From positions 1 to 16,095 of the forward strand of contig JAEZZV010000286.1 of assembly GCA_023418375.1 (NCBI GenBank): a stretch of 16,095 nt of DNA. Reading direction: 5' to 3'. This document shows, piece by piece, positions 1-6,585 of this stretch (the stretch's first letter is position 1; every line of letters begins with the position of its first letter). Under the pieces are notes generated by a model. That model searched no databases and was not told where the DNA came from. It saw only the letters and a list, made by a program, of their open reading frames with translations. Source of the stretch: Actinomycetes bacterium. GTDB taxonomy: Bacteria > Actinomycetota > Actinomycetes > Actinomycetales > Cellulomonadaceae. The translations under genes and the position numbers were made by a program.

Positions 1-1
1 G

Positions 2-205
2 GCGGCGACGCCCCTGGGCGCCGTGCTCGTCCCGCTGCCGGCCGACGCCGTCGTGGACTCCGGTCTCGTGGGGGAGGCCGCCGCGCACGCGATCGCGCGC
101 GCCTCCCGGCTCTCGCCCGTGATGGCGGTCCGCGACGCCGACGGACGCCTGGCGGGCCTGCTGCGCCACGCCGACGTCGTCACCGCGCTGCGCCGCCCCT
201 CCTAG
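2..205 (+). CDS. Probable site-2 protease (M50) C-terminus, CBS domain, 5'-truncated
   Basis: Only the last 67 residues are in the window; the frame is open from base 2 to the TAG at 203-205. The visible part reads as the second half of a CBS domain: a stretch with SRLSPVMAVRDADGRLAGLL followed by an HADVVTAL helix, typical of CBS nucleotide-sensing repeats. In actinobacteria the gene just upstream of trmI commonly encodes a membrane zinc metalloprotease of the M50 site-2 protease family carrying C-terminal CBS domains, so this is the likely identity. That is inferred from neighbourhood; the HExxH zinc site and membrane helices would lie outside the window. It could instead be another CBS-containing protein. 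The stop is 11 nt ahead of trmI. Confidence 0.6.
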   Translation, partial: AATPLGAVLVPLPADAVVDSGLVGEAAAHAIARASRLSPVMAVRDADGRLAGLLRHADVVTALRRPS

Positions 206-208
206 ACT
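203..208 (+). promoter_or_regulatory. Candidate -10 element for leaderless trmI
   Basis: TAGACT overlaps the stop codon of the upstream gene and lies 8 nt before the trmI GTG start. No Shine-Dalgarno sequence precedes that start. A TANNNT hexamer 6-8 nt upstream of an RTG codon is the known arrangement of leaderless actinobacterial transcripts. No good -35 box is visible, and co-transcription with the upstream gene is also possible. Confidence 0.3.
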
Positions 209-216
209 CGGGCCCC

Positions 217-1302
217 GTGACGACGCCTGAGGTCCCCGCGCACGAGCCCACCGGAGCCATCCAGCGGCGTGGGCCGTTCCGGGTCGGTGACCGCGTCCAG
301 CTGACGGACCCGCGCGGCCGCCTCCACACCATCACCCTCGCGCCGGGCGCGACGTTCCACACGCACCGTGGGTACTTCCGCCACGACGACCTCATCGGGG
401 CGCCGGAGGGCTCGGTGGTGGTGAGCACGGGCGACGTCGCCTACCTCGCCCTGCGTCCGCTGCTCGCCGACTACGTGCTGTCGATGCCGCGCGGGGCGGC
501 CGTCGTGTACCCGAAGGACGCGGGTCAGATCGTCGCGATGGCGGACATCTACCCGGGCGCGCGGGTGGTCGAGGCCGGGGTCGGCTCGGGCGCGCTGACG
601 ATGTCGTTGCTGCGGGCCGTCGGCGACGGCGGCTCGCTGCTGTCGATCGAGCGCCGGGACGACTTCGCCGACATCGCGCGGGGCAACGTCGAGGGCTTCT
701 TCGGCGGTCCGCACCCGGCGTGGCAGCTGCGGGTCGGCGACCTGGCGGAGGTGCTGCCGACCGCCGTGGCGCCGGCCAGCGTCGACCGGGTGGTCCTCGA
801 CATGCTGGCGCCCTGGGAGAACCTCGAGGCCGTCGCGGGGGCGCTGGCGCCTGGTGGGGTGCTGATCGCGTACGTGGCGACGGCCACGCAGCTGTCCCGG
901 CTGGCGGAGGACGTCCGCGACGACGGCCGGTTCACCGAGCCGTCGGCCTGGGAGTCGATGGTCCGTGGCTGGCACCTGGAAGGGCTGGCCGTGCGGCCCG
1001 AGCACCGCATGATCGGGCACACGGGCTTCCTGCTCACGACGCGACGGATGGCCGACGGCGTCCCGGTGCCCCTGCGCCGTCGTCGGCCGGCGAAGGGCGC
1101 GTACGGGGAGGACTGGACCGAGGACGACCTGGGCGAGCGCCCCGTGTCGGACAAGAAGCTCCGCCGGGTCCGCCGGGAGCTGGGCCGGGCCCGGACGGAC
1201 GGGGCCGCCGGCGCCGACCTCGCCGACCTTGCCGAGCCCGCCGAGCCCGCCGTGGTCACCGACGATGGGGCCGACGAGGGGACCGGACCGGCCGAGGACT
1301 GA
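217..1302 (+). CDS. trmI: tRNA (adenine-58-N1)-methyltransferase TrmI
   Basis: This 361-residue cytoplasmic enzyme should transfer a methyl group from S-adenosylmethionine to N1 of adenosine 58 in the tRNA T-loop. A small N-terminal beta domain (about 20-85) precedes a Rossmann-fold methyltransferase domain. The SAM-binding motif is EAGVGSGALT (119-128), followed by the acidic SIERR strand end (143-147). VLDMLAPW (193-200) is the family's substrate-side motif, and PEHRMIGHTGFL (261-272) is the conserved C-terminal strand. About 70 extra residues follow the core: a basic segment (287-291 and 313-325), then an acidic Ala/Pro tail made partly of a tandem repeat. The GTG start lies 11 nt after the upstream stop with no ribosome binding site. 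In actinobacteria trmI usually sits beside arc/mpa, as here; a terminator candidate follows it. Confidence 0.93.
   Translation: MTTPEVPAHEPTGAIQRRGPFRVGDRVQLTDPRGRLHTITLAPGATFHTHRGYFRHDDLIGAPEGSVVVSTGDVAYLALRPLLADYVLSMPRGAAVVYPKDAGQIVAMADIYPGARVVEAGVGSGALTMSLLRAVGDGGSLLSIERRDDFADIARGNVEGFFGGPHPAWQLRVGDLAEVLPTAVAPASVDRVVLDMLAPWENLEAVAGALAPGGVLIAYVATATQLSRLAEDVRDDGRFTEPSAWESMVRGWHLEGLAVRPEHRMIGHTGFLLTTRRMADGVPVPLRRRRPAKGAYGEDWTEDDLGERPVSDKKLRRVRRELGRARTDGAAGADLADLAEPAEPAVVTDDGADEGTGPAED
1213..1248 (+). repeat. 9-bp tandem repeat in the trmI tail, four copies
   Basis: Four back-to-back 9-bp units (gccgacctc, gccgacctt, gccgagccc, gccgagccc) encode ADL-ADL-AEP-AEP near the C-terminus of TrmI. 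The units stay in frame and lie outside the methyltransferase core, so copy number could vary without harming catalysis. It is a short coding microsatellite in a disordered tail. Confidence 0.6.
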
Positions 1303-1305
1303 GAC

Positions 1306-1337
1306 GCCCGCGCGTCGGGAACCGCGGGCCGCCTTTT
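1306..1337 (+). terminator. Intrinsic terminator candidate after trmI
   Basis: GCCCGCG (1306-1312) pairs perfectly with CGCGGGC (1323-1329) around a 10-nt loop, and TTTT follows at 1334-1337 after CGCC. It starts 4 nt past the trmI stop. The stem is strong but the T-run is short and slightly displaced, so termination may be partial. A competing smaller hairpin, GACGC/GCGTC (1303-1316), is possible. Confidence 0.45.
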
Positions 1338-1361
1338 GGGCTTGACGCACCTGCGTAGGGT
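1334..1361 (+). promoter_or_regulatory. Candidate arc promoter
   Basis: TAGGGT (1356-1361) fits the actinobacterial -10 consensus TANNNT and lies about 38 nt before the arc start, which leaves room for a short leader with a ribosome binding site. The hexamer 16 nt upstream, TTTTGG (1334-1339), is a weak -35. A better-looking TTGACG (1342-1347) is only 8 nt from the -10 and so cannot be its partner. The position directly after the trmI terminator candidate supports a promoter here. Confidence 0.4.
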
Positions 1362-1389
1362 CGTGGTCAGACGTCGAGCCCCAACGAGC

Positions 1390-1394
1390 GGAGG
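1390..1394 (+). promoter_or_regulatory. Ribosome binding site of arc
   Basis: GGAGG ends 5 nt before the ATG at 1400 and fixes that start. It contrasts with the neighbouring trmI and dop starts, which have no such site. Confidence 0.7.
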
Positions 1395-1399
1395 CGGTC

Positions 1400-3043
1400 A
1401 TGAACCAGCATCCCGACCCGGACCCGGCACGTCAGGCTGCCGAGGCCACCCGGCAGGCCGCCGCCCTCGCCGCGAAGAACGAGCGGCTGGCCGACGCGCT
1501 GCGCCAGGCGCGCGACCAGATCGTGGAGCTGCAGCGCCGGCTCGAGGACCTTGGCCGCCCGCCGGCCACCTTCGCGACGTTCCTGGCCGCGCGGCCGGAC
1601 GGGTCGGCAGAGATCATCTCCCAGGGCCGCAAGATGCACGTCCAGGTGGCGCCGACGGTCGACCTGGCAGGCCTGCGCCCCGGCCAGGAGGTCAAGCTCA
1701 ACGAGGCGCTCGCGCTCGTGGAGGCGGGGCGGTACGAGTCGGTCGGTGAGATCGTCACGGTCAAGGAGCTGATCGGCCACGACCGGGCCCTGGTCATCGG
1801 CCGGGCCGACGAGGAGCGCGTCGTGCGCCTCGCGGGCCCGCTGCGCGACGAGCCGCTGCGGGTCGGCGACGCCCTGACGGTGGAGACGCGCTCGGGCTTC
1901 GTGTTCGAGCGCGTGCCGCGCTCGGAGGTCGAGGAGCTGATCCTCGAGGAGGTGCCCGACATCGGGTACTCCGACATCGGCGGCCTGGGACCGCAGATCG
2001 AGCAGATCCGCGACGCGGTCGAGCTGCCGTTCGCGCACCCGGAGCTGTTCCGCGAGCACGGCCTGCGTCCGCCCAAGGGCGTCCTGCTGTACGGTCCGCC
2101 CGGCTGCGGCAAGACCCTCATCGCGAAGGCCGTGGCCCACTCGCTGGCGGAGATGCGCGGCGTCGGCGCCGACGGGCAGCCCGCCAAGAGCTTCTTCCTC
2201 AACGTCAAGGGCCCCGAGCTGCTGAACAAGTACGTGGGCGAGACCGAGCGGCACATCCGGCTGATCTTCGCGCGGGCGCGCGAGAAGGCGGCGGCCGGCC
2301 ACCCGGTCGTCGTGTTCTTCGACGAGATGGAGTCGCTGTTCCGCACCCGTGGCACCGGTATCTCGAGCGACGTCGAGACGACGATCGTGCCGCAGCTGCT
2401 CAGCGAGATCGACGGCGTCGAGCGGCTGGACAACGTCATCGTCATCGGCGCCTCGAACCGTGAGGACATGATCGACCCGGCGATCCTGCGCCCGGGGCGG
2501 CTCGACGTGAAGATCAAGATCGAGCGGCCGGACGCCGAGGCCGCGCGGGAGATCTTCGCGAAGTACCTCACGGCCGACCTGCCGCTGCACGCGGACGACC
2601 TCGCCGAGCACGACCACGACCCCGCGGCCACGGTCGACGCCATGATCGCCCGCGCCGTCGAGCGCATGTACGCGGAGTCGGAGGAGAACGAGTTCCTCGA
2701 GGTCACCTACGCCTCCGGCGACAAGGAGGTCCTGTACTTCAAGGACTTCTCGTCGGGCGCGATGATCCAGAACGTCGTCGACCGGGCGAAGAAGACGGCC
2801 ATCAAGGAGCTCCTGGCCACCGGCCGGCGCGGCATCCGGGTGGACCACCTCTTGAGCGCGTGCGTCGACGAGTTCAAGGAGAACGAGGACCTGCCCAACA
2901 CGACCAACCCGGACGACTGGGCGCGCATCTCGGGCAAGAAGGGCGAGCGCATCGTCTTCATCCGCACGATCGTCCAGGGCAAGGGTGGCAAGGAGAGCGG
3001 GCGGACCATCGAGACGGTCACCCCGACCGGGCAGTACCTGTGA
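1400..3043 (+). CDS. arc: Proteasome-associated AAA ATPase ARC (Mpa)
   Basis: ARC/Mpa is a hexameric ATPase that captures pupylated proteins, unfolds them and threads them into the 20S proteasome. This 547-residue protein has the full family layout. An N-terminal coiled coil (about 10-52) binds Pup. Tandem OB domains (about 57-175) form the hexamer ring. The AAA domain has Walker A GPPGCGKT (232-239), pore loop KYVG (277-280), Walker B VVVFFDE (303-309), sensor asparagine N353 and arginine-finger region R364/R367. The C-terminus is GQYL, the penultimate-tyrosine tail that docks on the proteasome alpha ring and opens its gate. GGAGG precedes the ATG. The gene lies between trmI and dop with 51 nt before dop, and probably has its own promoter. 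Nothing is missing or broken. Confidence 0.97.
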   Translation: MNQHPDPDPARQAAEATRQAAALAAKNERLADALRQARDQIVELQRRLEDLGRPPATFATFLAARPDGSAEIISQGRKMHVQVAPTVDLAGLRPGQEVKLNEALALVEAGRYESVGEIVTVKELIGHDRALVIGRADEERVVRLAGPLRDEPLRVGDALTVETRSGFVFERVPRSEVEELILEEVPDIGYSDIGGLGPQIEQIRDAVELPFAHPELFREHGLRPPKGVLLYGPPGCGKTLIAKAVAHSLAEMRGVGADGQPAKSFFLNVKGPELLNKYVGETERHIRLIFARAREKAAAGHPVVVFFDEMESLFRTRGTGISSDVETTIVPQLLSEIDGVERLDNVIVIGASNREDMIDPAILRPGRLDVKIKIERPDAEAAREIFAKYLTADLPLHADDLAEHDHDPAATVDAMIARAVERMYAESEENEFLEVTYASGDKEVLYFKDFSSGAMIQNVVDRAKKTAIKELLATGRRGIRVDHLLSACVDEFKENEDLPNTTNPDDWARISGKKGERIVFIRTIVQGKGGKESGRTIETVTPTGQYL

Positions 3044-3047
3044 CGGA

Positions 3048-3066
3048 CGCGACGAGCCGGGTCGCG
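3048..3066 (+). other. Small hairpin between arc and dop
   Basis: CGCGAC (3048-3053) and GTCGCG (3061-3066) form a perfect 6-bp stem with a 7-nt loop, 4 nt after the arc stop. No T-run follows. It could stabilise the arc 3' end or weakly attenuate read-through into dop. Chance is also possible at this base composition. Confidence 0.25.
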
Positions 3067-3081
3067 CCCTGACCCGCTCAG

Positions 3082-3087
3082 TAGGCT
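3082..3087 (+). promoter_or_regulatory. Candidate -10 element for leaderless dop
   Basis: TAGGCT ends 7 nt before the dop GTG at 3095. No Shine-Dalgarno sequence lies between them. The spacing would put the transcription start at or beside the start codon. A separate dop promoter would allow expression apart from arc. No clear -35 box is seen. Confidence 0.4.
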
Positions 3088-3094
3088 GGCCGCC

Positions 3095-4720
3095 GTGACC
3101 GTGCGCCGCGTGATGGGGATCGAGACCGAGTACGGGGTCCTGGCTCCGGGGCGCGCGGGGTCGAACCCCATGCTGCTGTCCGCGCACGTCGTGGCCGCGT
3201 ACACGGCCCTCACCGCGGCACCGGCGGGCCACGCCCGCTGGGACTACGCCGACGAGGACCCGCTGGCCGACGCGCGGGGCTTCCGCCTCGAGCGCGGGTC
3301 TGCCCACCCGTCCCTGCTCACCGACGACCCGAGCCGGCCGGCCCCACCGGGTCCGGACGAGGGCGCCGCGGCGGCCGGCGCGTCGGGCTGGGACACGTCC
3401 TCGGTCGAGCGGCCGGACGTCGAGGAGTACGAGGACCCGGGCGCGGCCACCACGGTCCTGACGAACGGTGCCCGGCTGTACGTCGACCACGCGCACCCCG
3501 AGTACTCCTCGCCCGAGGTCACCGGCCCGCGGGACGCGGTGCGGTGGGACAAGGCGGGGGAGCAGGTCATGCTGCGCTCCGTCCGTGCCCTCGCCGCGAA
3601 CCCGGCGATGCCCGACGTGGCCCTGTACAAGAACAACGTCGACGGCAAGGGCGCGTCGTACGGCATGCACGAGAACTACCTCGTGGAGCGCGCGGTGCCG
3701 TTCGAGGAGATCGTCGACGCGCTGACGCCGTTCCTCGTCACGCGCCAGGTGTTCGCCGGCGCCGGCCGGGTCGGTATCGGGCCCACGGGTGAGGTCCCGG
3801 GCTTCCAGCTCTCCCAGCGGGCGGACTACATCGAGGCCGAGGTGGGGCTCGAGACCACGCTGCGCCGGCCGATCGTGAACACGCGGGACGAGCCGCACGC
3901 CGACCGCAAGCGGTGGCGCCGCCTGCACCTCATCCTGGGCGACGCCACGCTGCTCGAGGTCGCCACGTTCCTGCGGCTGGGCACGACGTCGCTCGTGCTG
4001 TGGCTCGTGGAGCAGGCGCGCGAGCGCCCGGGCCTGCTCGACTTCGTGCCCGGCGTGCGCCTGGCGGACCCGGTCGACGCCGTCCGGCGGGTCAGCCGCG
4101 ACCTGACGCTGCGGGCGCCGCTCGAGCTCGCCGGCGGTGGCACGGCGACCGCGCTGGACGTCCAGCGGACGTACCTCACGGCGGTGCGTACGGCCCTGGG
4201 GCAGGCGGACGCGGACAGCGCCGAGGTCCTCGCCCGCTGGGCGTCCGTCCTGGACCGGCTCGCGGCCGACCCGGCGTCGTGCGCCCGGGAGGTCGAGTGG
4301 GTCGCCAAGCTGCGCCTGCTCGACGCGATGCGCAGCCGCGACCGGATCGGCTGGGACAACCCGCGGCTCGCCGCGATGGACATCCAGTGGTCCGACGTCC
4401 GGCCCGAGCGCGGCCTCTACCACCGCCTGCTGGCGGCCGGTGGCGTCGAGCGGCTGGTCGACGACGAGCAGGTCGCCCGGGCGGTGCACGAGCCGCCCGA
4501 CGACACGCGGGCGTTCTTCCGTGGCACCGTCGTGCGCCGGTTCCCGGCGCAGGTGCGGGCCGCGAGCTGGGACTCCGTGGTGCTCGACGTGCCGAACCAC
4601 GCCTCGCTGCGACGGATCCCGTTGCGGGACCCGTGGCGCGGGACGCGCGCGCACGTCGGGGAGCTGCTGGACGCGTGTCCCGACGCCGCGACGCTCGTCG
4701 AGCGCCTCGCCGGCCGGTGA
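3095..4720 (+). CDS. dop: Pup deamidase/depupylase Dop
   Basis: Dop removes Pup from tagged proteins by cleaving the isopeptide bond and, where Pup ends in Gln, deamidates that residue. It is a carboxylate-amine ligase-like, glutamine-synthetase-fold enzyme and a paralogue of PafA. The 541-residue product starts with the family hallmark GIETEYG (8-14; E10 is the expected Mg/ATP ligand). D131 in LYVDHAHPEYSSPE is the expected catalytic aspartate. YKNNVDGKGASYGMHENY (178-195) and NTRDEPHAD (262-270) are conserved nucleotide and substrate regions. The GTG at 3095 gives MTVRRVMGIETEYG, the usual family N-terminus. The product is about 36-40 residues longer than the roughly 500 I recall for characterised Dop proteins. 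The excess is an Ala/Pro/Asp-rich insert at about 75-118, just before the catalytic strand, where the Dop-specific loop lies. The Pup gene follows after 107 nt. Confidence 0.95.
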   Translation: MTVRRVMGIETEYGVLAPGRAGSNPMLLSAHVVAAYTALTAAPAGHARWDYADEDPLADARGFRLERGSAHPSLLTDDPSRPAPPGPDEGAAAAGASGWDTSSVERPDVEEYEDPGAATTVLTNGARLYVDHAHPEYSSPEVTGPRDAVRWDKAGEQVMLRSVRALAANPAMPDVALYKNNVDGKGASYGMHENYLVERAVPFEEIVDALTPFLVTRQVFAGAGRVGIGPTGEVPGFQLSQRADYIEAEVGLETTLRRPIVNTRDEPHADRKRWRRLHLILGDATLLEVATFLRLGTTSLVLWLVEQARERPGLLDFVPGVRLADPVDAVRRVSRDLTLRAPLELAGGGTATALDVQRTYLTAVRTALGQADADSAEVLARWASVLDRLAADPASCAREVEWVAKLRLLDAMRSRDRIGWDNPRLAAMDIQWSDVRPERGLYHRLLAAGGVERLVDDEQVARAVHEPPDDTRAFFRGTVVRRFPAQVRAASWDSVVLDVPNHASLRRIPLRDPWRGTRAHVGELLDACPDAATLVERLAGR

Positions 4721-4741
4721 GGTCCGCCCGGGCGGCGGCCG

Positions 4742-4758
4742 GGACGCGCCGGGCGTCC
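4742..4758 (+). terminator. Stem-loop between dop and pup, possible terminator
   Basis: GGACGC (4742-4747) and GCGTCC (4753-4758) form a perfect 6-bp stem with a 5-nt loop. A perfect 12-bp palindrome CCGCCCGGGCGG (4724-4735) precedes it. There is no T-run, but many high-GC actinobacterial terminators lack one. The pup promoter candidate follows 12 nt later, so this may separate dop from the pup operon. Confidence 0.35.
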
Positions 4759-4769
4759 GGGGCGCCGCC

Positions 4770-4775
4770 TAGGAT
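4770..4775 (+). promoter_or_regulatory. Candidate pup operon promoter (-10)
   Basis: TAGGAT fits TANNNT and lies 52 nt before the pup ATG, after the stem-loop that follows dop. Transcription would start near 4782, giving a leader of about 46 nt with a GGAGG (4809-4813) and a GGGGGA (4816-4821) ahead of the ATG. No clear -35 box is visible. The run of tightly packed genes behind it makes this the likely start of the main proteasome transcript. Confidence 0.4.
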
Positions 4776-4827
4776 CGACGTGTCATCACCCGCCGCAGCC
4801 GCGGCGCCGGAGGACGGGGGAACGATC

Positions 4828-5019
4828 ATGGCCGGTCAGGAACAGCGCGTGCACCACCGCGACGACGAGGAGCCCGAGGGCGCCCCGGAGCCCGTCCCCA
4901 CCTCGGCACCGCAGGCGCGCGACGCGGAGGTCGACAAGCTGCTGGACGAGATCGACGACGTCCTCGAGGCGAACGCCGAGTCGTTCGTGCGCGGGTTCGT
5001 GCAGAAGGGCGGCGAGTGA
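4828..5019 (+). CDS. pup: Prokaryotic ubiquitin-like protein Pup
   Basis: Pup is the small, mostly disordered tag linked through its C-terminal glutamate to lysines of proteins bound for the proteasome. This one has 63 residues, the normal size. The N-terminal half (1-30) is acidic and Pro/Gln-rich, the tail that enters the ATPase pore. Residues 33-58 (DAEVDKLLDEIDDVLEANA onward) form the helix that binds the ARC coiled coil. FVQKGGE ends the protein. The last codons are GGC GGC GAG TGA, so Glu is encoded directly rather than Gln and no deamidation is needed before PafA uses it. A GTG at 4780 in the same frame could add 16 N-terminal residues, but the ATG has ribosome-binding-like G-rich sequence before it and gives the usual length. 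prcB starts 6 nt downstream. Confidence 0.97.
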   Translation: MAGQEQRVHHRDDEEPEGAPEPVPTSAPQARDAEVDKLLDEIDDVLEANAESFVRGFVQKGGE

Positions 5020-5025
5020 GGCGCG

Positions 5026-5856
5026 ATGACGCCCGACACCCACGGCCGGCTACCGGCCTCGTTCATGACGCCCGGTACGTCGTCGTTCCTGGACTTCCTC
5101 GCCGCGCACGACCCGTCGCTGCTGCCCGGCCGCACGCTGCCGCCCGGTGAGGTGACCGGCGCCGTGCACGGGACGACGATCGTCGCGCTGGCGTTCGACG
5201 GCGGGATCGTCATGGCGGGCGACCGGCGTGCGACCGCGGGGCCGACGATCGCCTCGCACCACATCGAGAAGGTGTTCCCGGCGGACGAGTACTCCGCCGT
5301 CGGCATCGCCGGGACGGCGGGCCTGGCCATCGAGCTCGTGCGCCTGTTCCAGCTCGAGCTCGAGCACTACGAGAAGATCGAGGGCACGCTCCTGTCCCTC
5401 GACGGCAAGGCGAACCGCCTCGCCACGATGATCCGCGGGAGCCTCGGGCTGGCCCTCCAGGGCCTCGCGGTGATCCCGGTCTTCGGCGGCTTCGACCTGG
5501 ACCGCAGAGTCGGCCGGATCTTCAGCTACGACGTCACGGGCGGGCGCTACGAGGAGACGGACTTCCACGCCGTCGGTTCCGGCTCCGTCTTCGCTCGTGG
5601 CTCGCTGAAGAAGCTGTGGTGGCCCCAGATGACCGCCGATGACGCCGTGAAGGCGGCCGTCCACGCGCTGGTCGACGCCGCGGACGACGACTCGGCGACC
5701 GGCGGCCCGGACACCACCCGGCGGATCTGGCCCGTGGTCGCCACGGTGACTGCTGCGGGCTACCTGCGCGTCCCCGACGCGCGGCTGGCCGGCACGGTCG
5801 CGGAGATCGAGGCCATGCGCCGGATCACCGAGCCGGGCGGAGGTGACCCGCGATGA
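5026..5856 (+). CDS. prcB: 20S proteasome beta subunit PrcB
   Basis: PrcB is the proteolytic subunit of the 20S core and matures by autocleavage. The precursor has 276 residues. The propeptide (1-49) contains the FLDFLAAHDPSLLPG segment typical of actinobacterial PrcB. The sequence HGTTIVAL places the catalytic nucleophile Thr1 at T50. The other active-site residues fall where numbering from Thr1 predicts: D66 (Asp17) in MAGDRR and K82 (Lys33) in EKVF. SGS near 185-187 and the helices after 200 complete the Ntn-hydrolase fold. The ATG lies 6 nt after the pup stop with TGAGG before it; M14 is a less likely alternative. The stop overlaps the prcA start in ATGA. The mature chain of about 227 residues is normal. 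Confidence 0.96.
   Translation: MTPDTHGRLPASFMTPGTSSFLDFLAAHDPSLLPGRTLPPGEVTGAVHGTTIVALAFDGGIVMAGDRRATAGPTIASHHIEKVFPADEYSAVGIAGTAGLAIELVRLFQLELEHYEKIEGTLLSLDGKANRLATMIRGSLGLALQGLAVIPVFGGFDLDRRVGRIFSYDVTGGRYEETDFHAVGSGSVFARGSLKKLWWPQMTADDAVKAAVHALVDAADDDSATGGPDTTRRIWPVVATVTAAGYLRVPDARLAGTVAEIEAMRRITEPGGGDPR
5839..5846 (+). promoter_or_regulatory. Strong ribosome binding site of prcA inside prcB
   Basis: GGAGGTGA lies within the last codons of prcB, 6 nt before the prcA ATG. It is a near-perfect match to the 16S rRNA tail. With the ATGA overlap it should keep alpha and beta subunit synthesis matched. Confidence 0.75.
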
Positions 5857-6578
5857 CCATGCCGTTCTACGTCTCGCCCGAGCAGCTGATGAAGGACCGG
5901 GCCGACTACGCACGCAAGGGCATCGCGCGCGGCCGTTCCGTCGTCGTCCTGGCGTACGACGACGGCATCGCCTTCGCGCCCGAGAACCCGTCGCGCGCGC
6001 TGCACAAGATCTCGGAGATCTACGACCGGATCGCGTTCGCGGCCGTCGGCAAGTACAACGAGTTCGAGAACCTGCGGGTCGCGGGCGTCCGGTACGCCGA
6101 CCTGCGGGGGTACTCCTACGACCGGGCGGACGTCTCGGCGCGGGCGCTGGCGAACGCGTATGCGCAGACCCTCGGCACGGTGTTCACCACCGAGTCGAAG
6201 CCGCTCGAGGTCGAGCTCGTCGTCGCGGAGGTCGGGCGCACGCCCGACGACGACCAGATCTACCGACTGTCCTACGACGGGTCCGTGGCCGACGAGCGGG
6301 GCACCGTGGTCATGGGGGGCCAGGCCGAGGACCTGTCCGAGCAGGTCGCCGCCGGCTGGCGACCCGGCATGCCGCTGGCGGAGGCCGTCCAGCTCGCCGT
6401 GCGGGTGCTCGGCACGGCGCCCGGTGGAGAGGTGCGCCCGCTCAGCCCGGCGCAGCTCGAGGTCGCCGTGCTCGACCGGACGCGGCCGCGGCGCGCGTTC
6501 CGGCGGCTCGCCGCGGCGCAGCTCGACGACCTGCTCGGCGACGTGCCCGAGCGGCCGGCCGACCCGCCGGCGAGCTGA
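5853..6578 (+). CDS. prcA: 20S proteasome alpha subunit PrcA
   Basis: PrcA builds the outer rings of the 20S core and its N-termini gate the entry pore; it is not catalytic. The protein has 241 residues. The start, MTMPFYVSPEQLMKDRADYA, matches the actinobacterial gate segment and first helix. It continues with ARKGIARGRS (20-29), ENPSRALHKISEIYDRIAF (44-62) and GKYNEFENLR (66-75), all highly conserved in PrcA. NAYAQTLGT marks the central helix, and VLDRTRPRRAFRRL precedes a Pro/Ala tail. No propeptide or N-terminal Thr is present, as expected for an alpha subunit. Translation is coupled to prcB through ATGA and a strong ribosome binding site. The pafA start is 7 nt after the stop. Confidence 0.96.
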   Translation: MTMPFYVSPEQLMKDRADYARKGIARGRSVVVLAYDDGIAFAPENPSRALHKISEIYDRIAFAAVGKYNEFENLRVAGVRYADLRGYSYDRADVSARALANAYAQTLGTVFTTESKPLEVELVVAEVGRTPDDDQIYRLSYDGSVADERGTVVMGGQAEDLSEQVAAGWRPGMPLAEAVQLAVRVLGTAPGGEVRPLSPAQLEVAVLDRTRPRRAFRRLAAAQLDDLLGDVPERPADPPAS

Positions 6579-6585
6579 GCCGGCG

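Noticed and set aside
1317..1347. GGGAAC at 1317-1322 as a -35 for a SigR/SigH-type stress promoter of arc
   Set aside because: The -35 half fits the thiol-stress sigma factor consensus, and proteasome genes belong to such regulons in some actinobacteria, but no GTT-type -10 occurs at the required 16-18 nt spacing. The bases also fall in the terminator loop.
1367..4654. Long - strand ORF of 1095 codons opposite arc and dop
   Set aside because: It is fully antisense to two well-recognised genes. The translation is rich in Arg, His, Asp and Val with no domain motif, as expected when the reverse frame of very GC-rich coding DNA lacks stops.
6160..6585. Upstream extension of pafA into the prcA coding region
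   Set aside because: The frame is open by chance. The extension is Arg/Ser/Pro-rich, and the ATG at 6586 gives the canonical PafA N-terminus and length.
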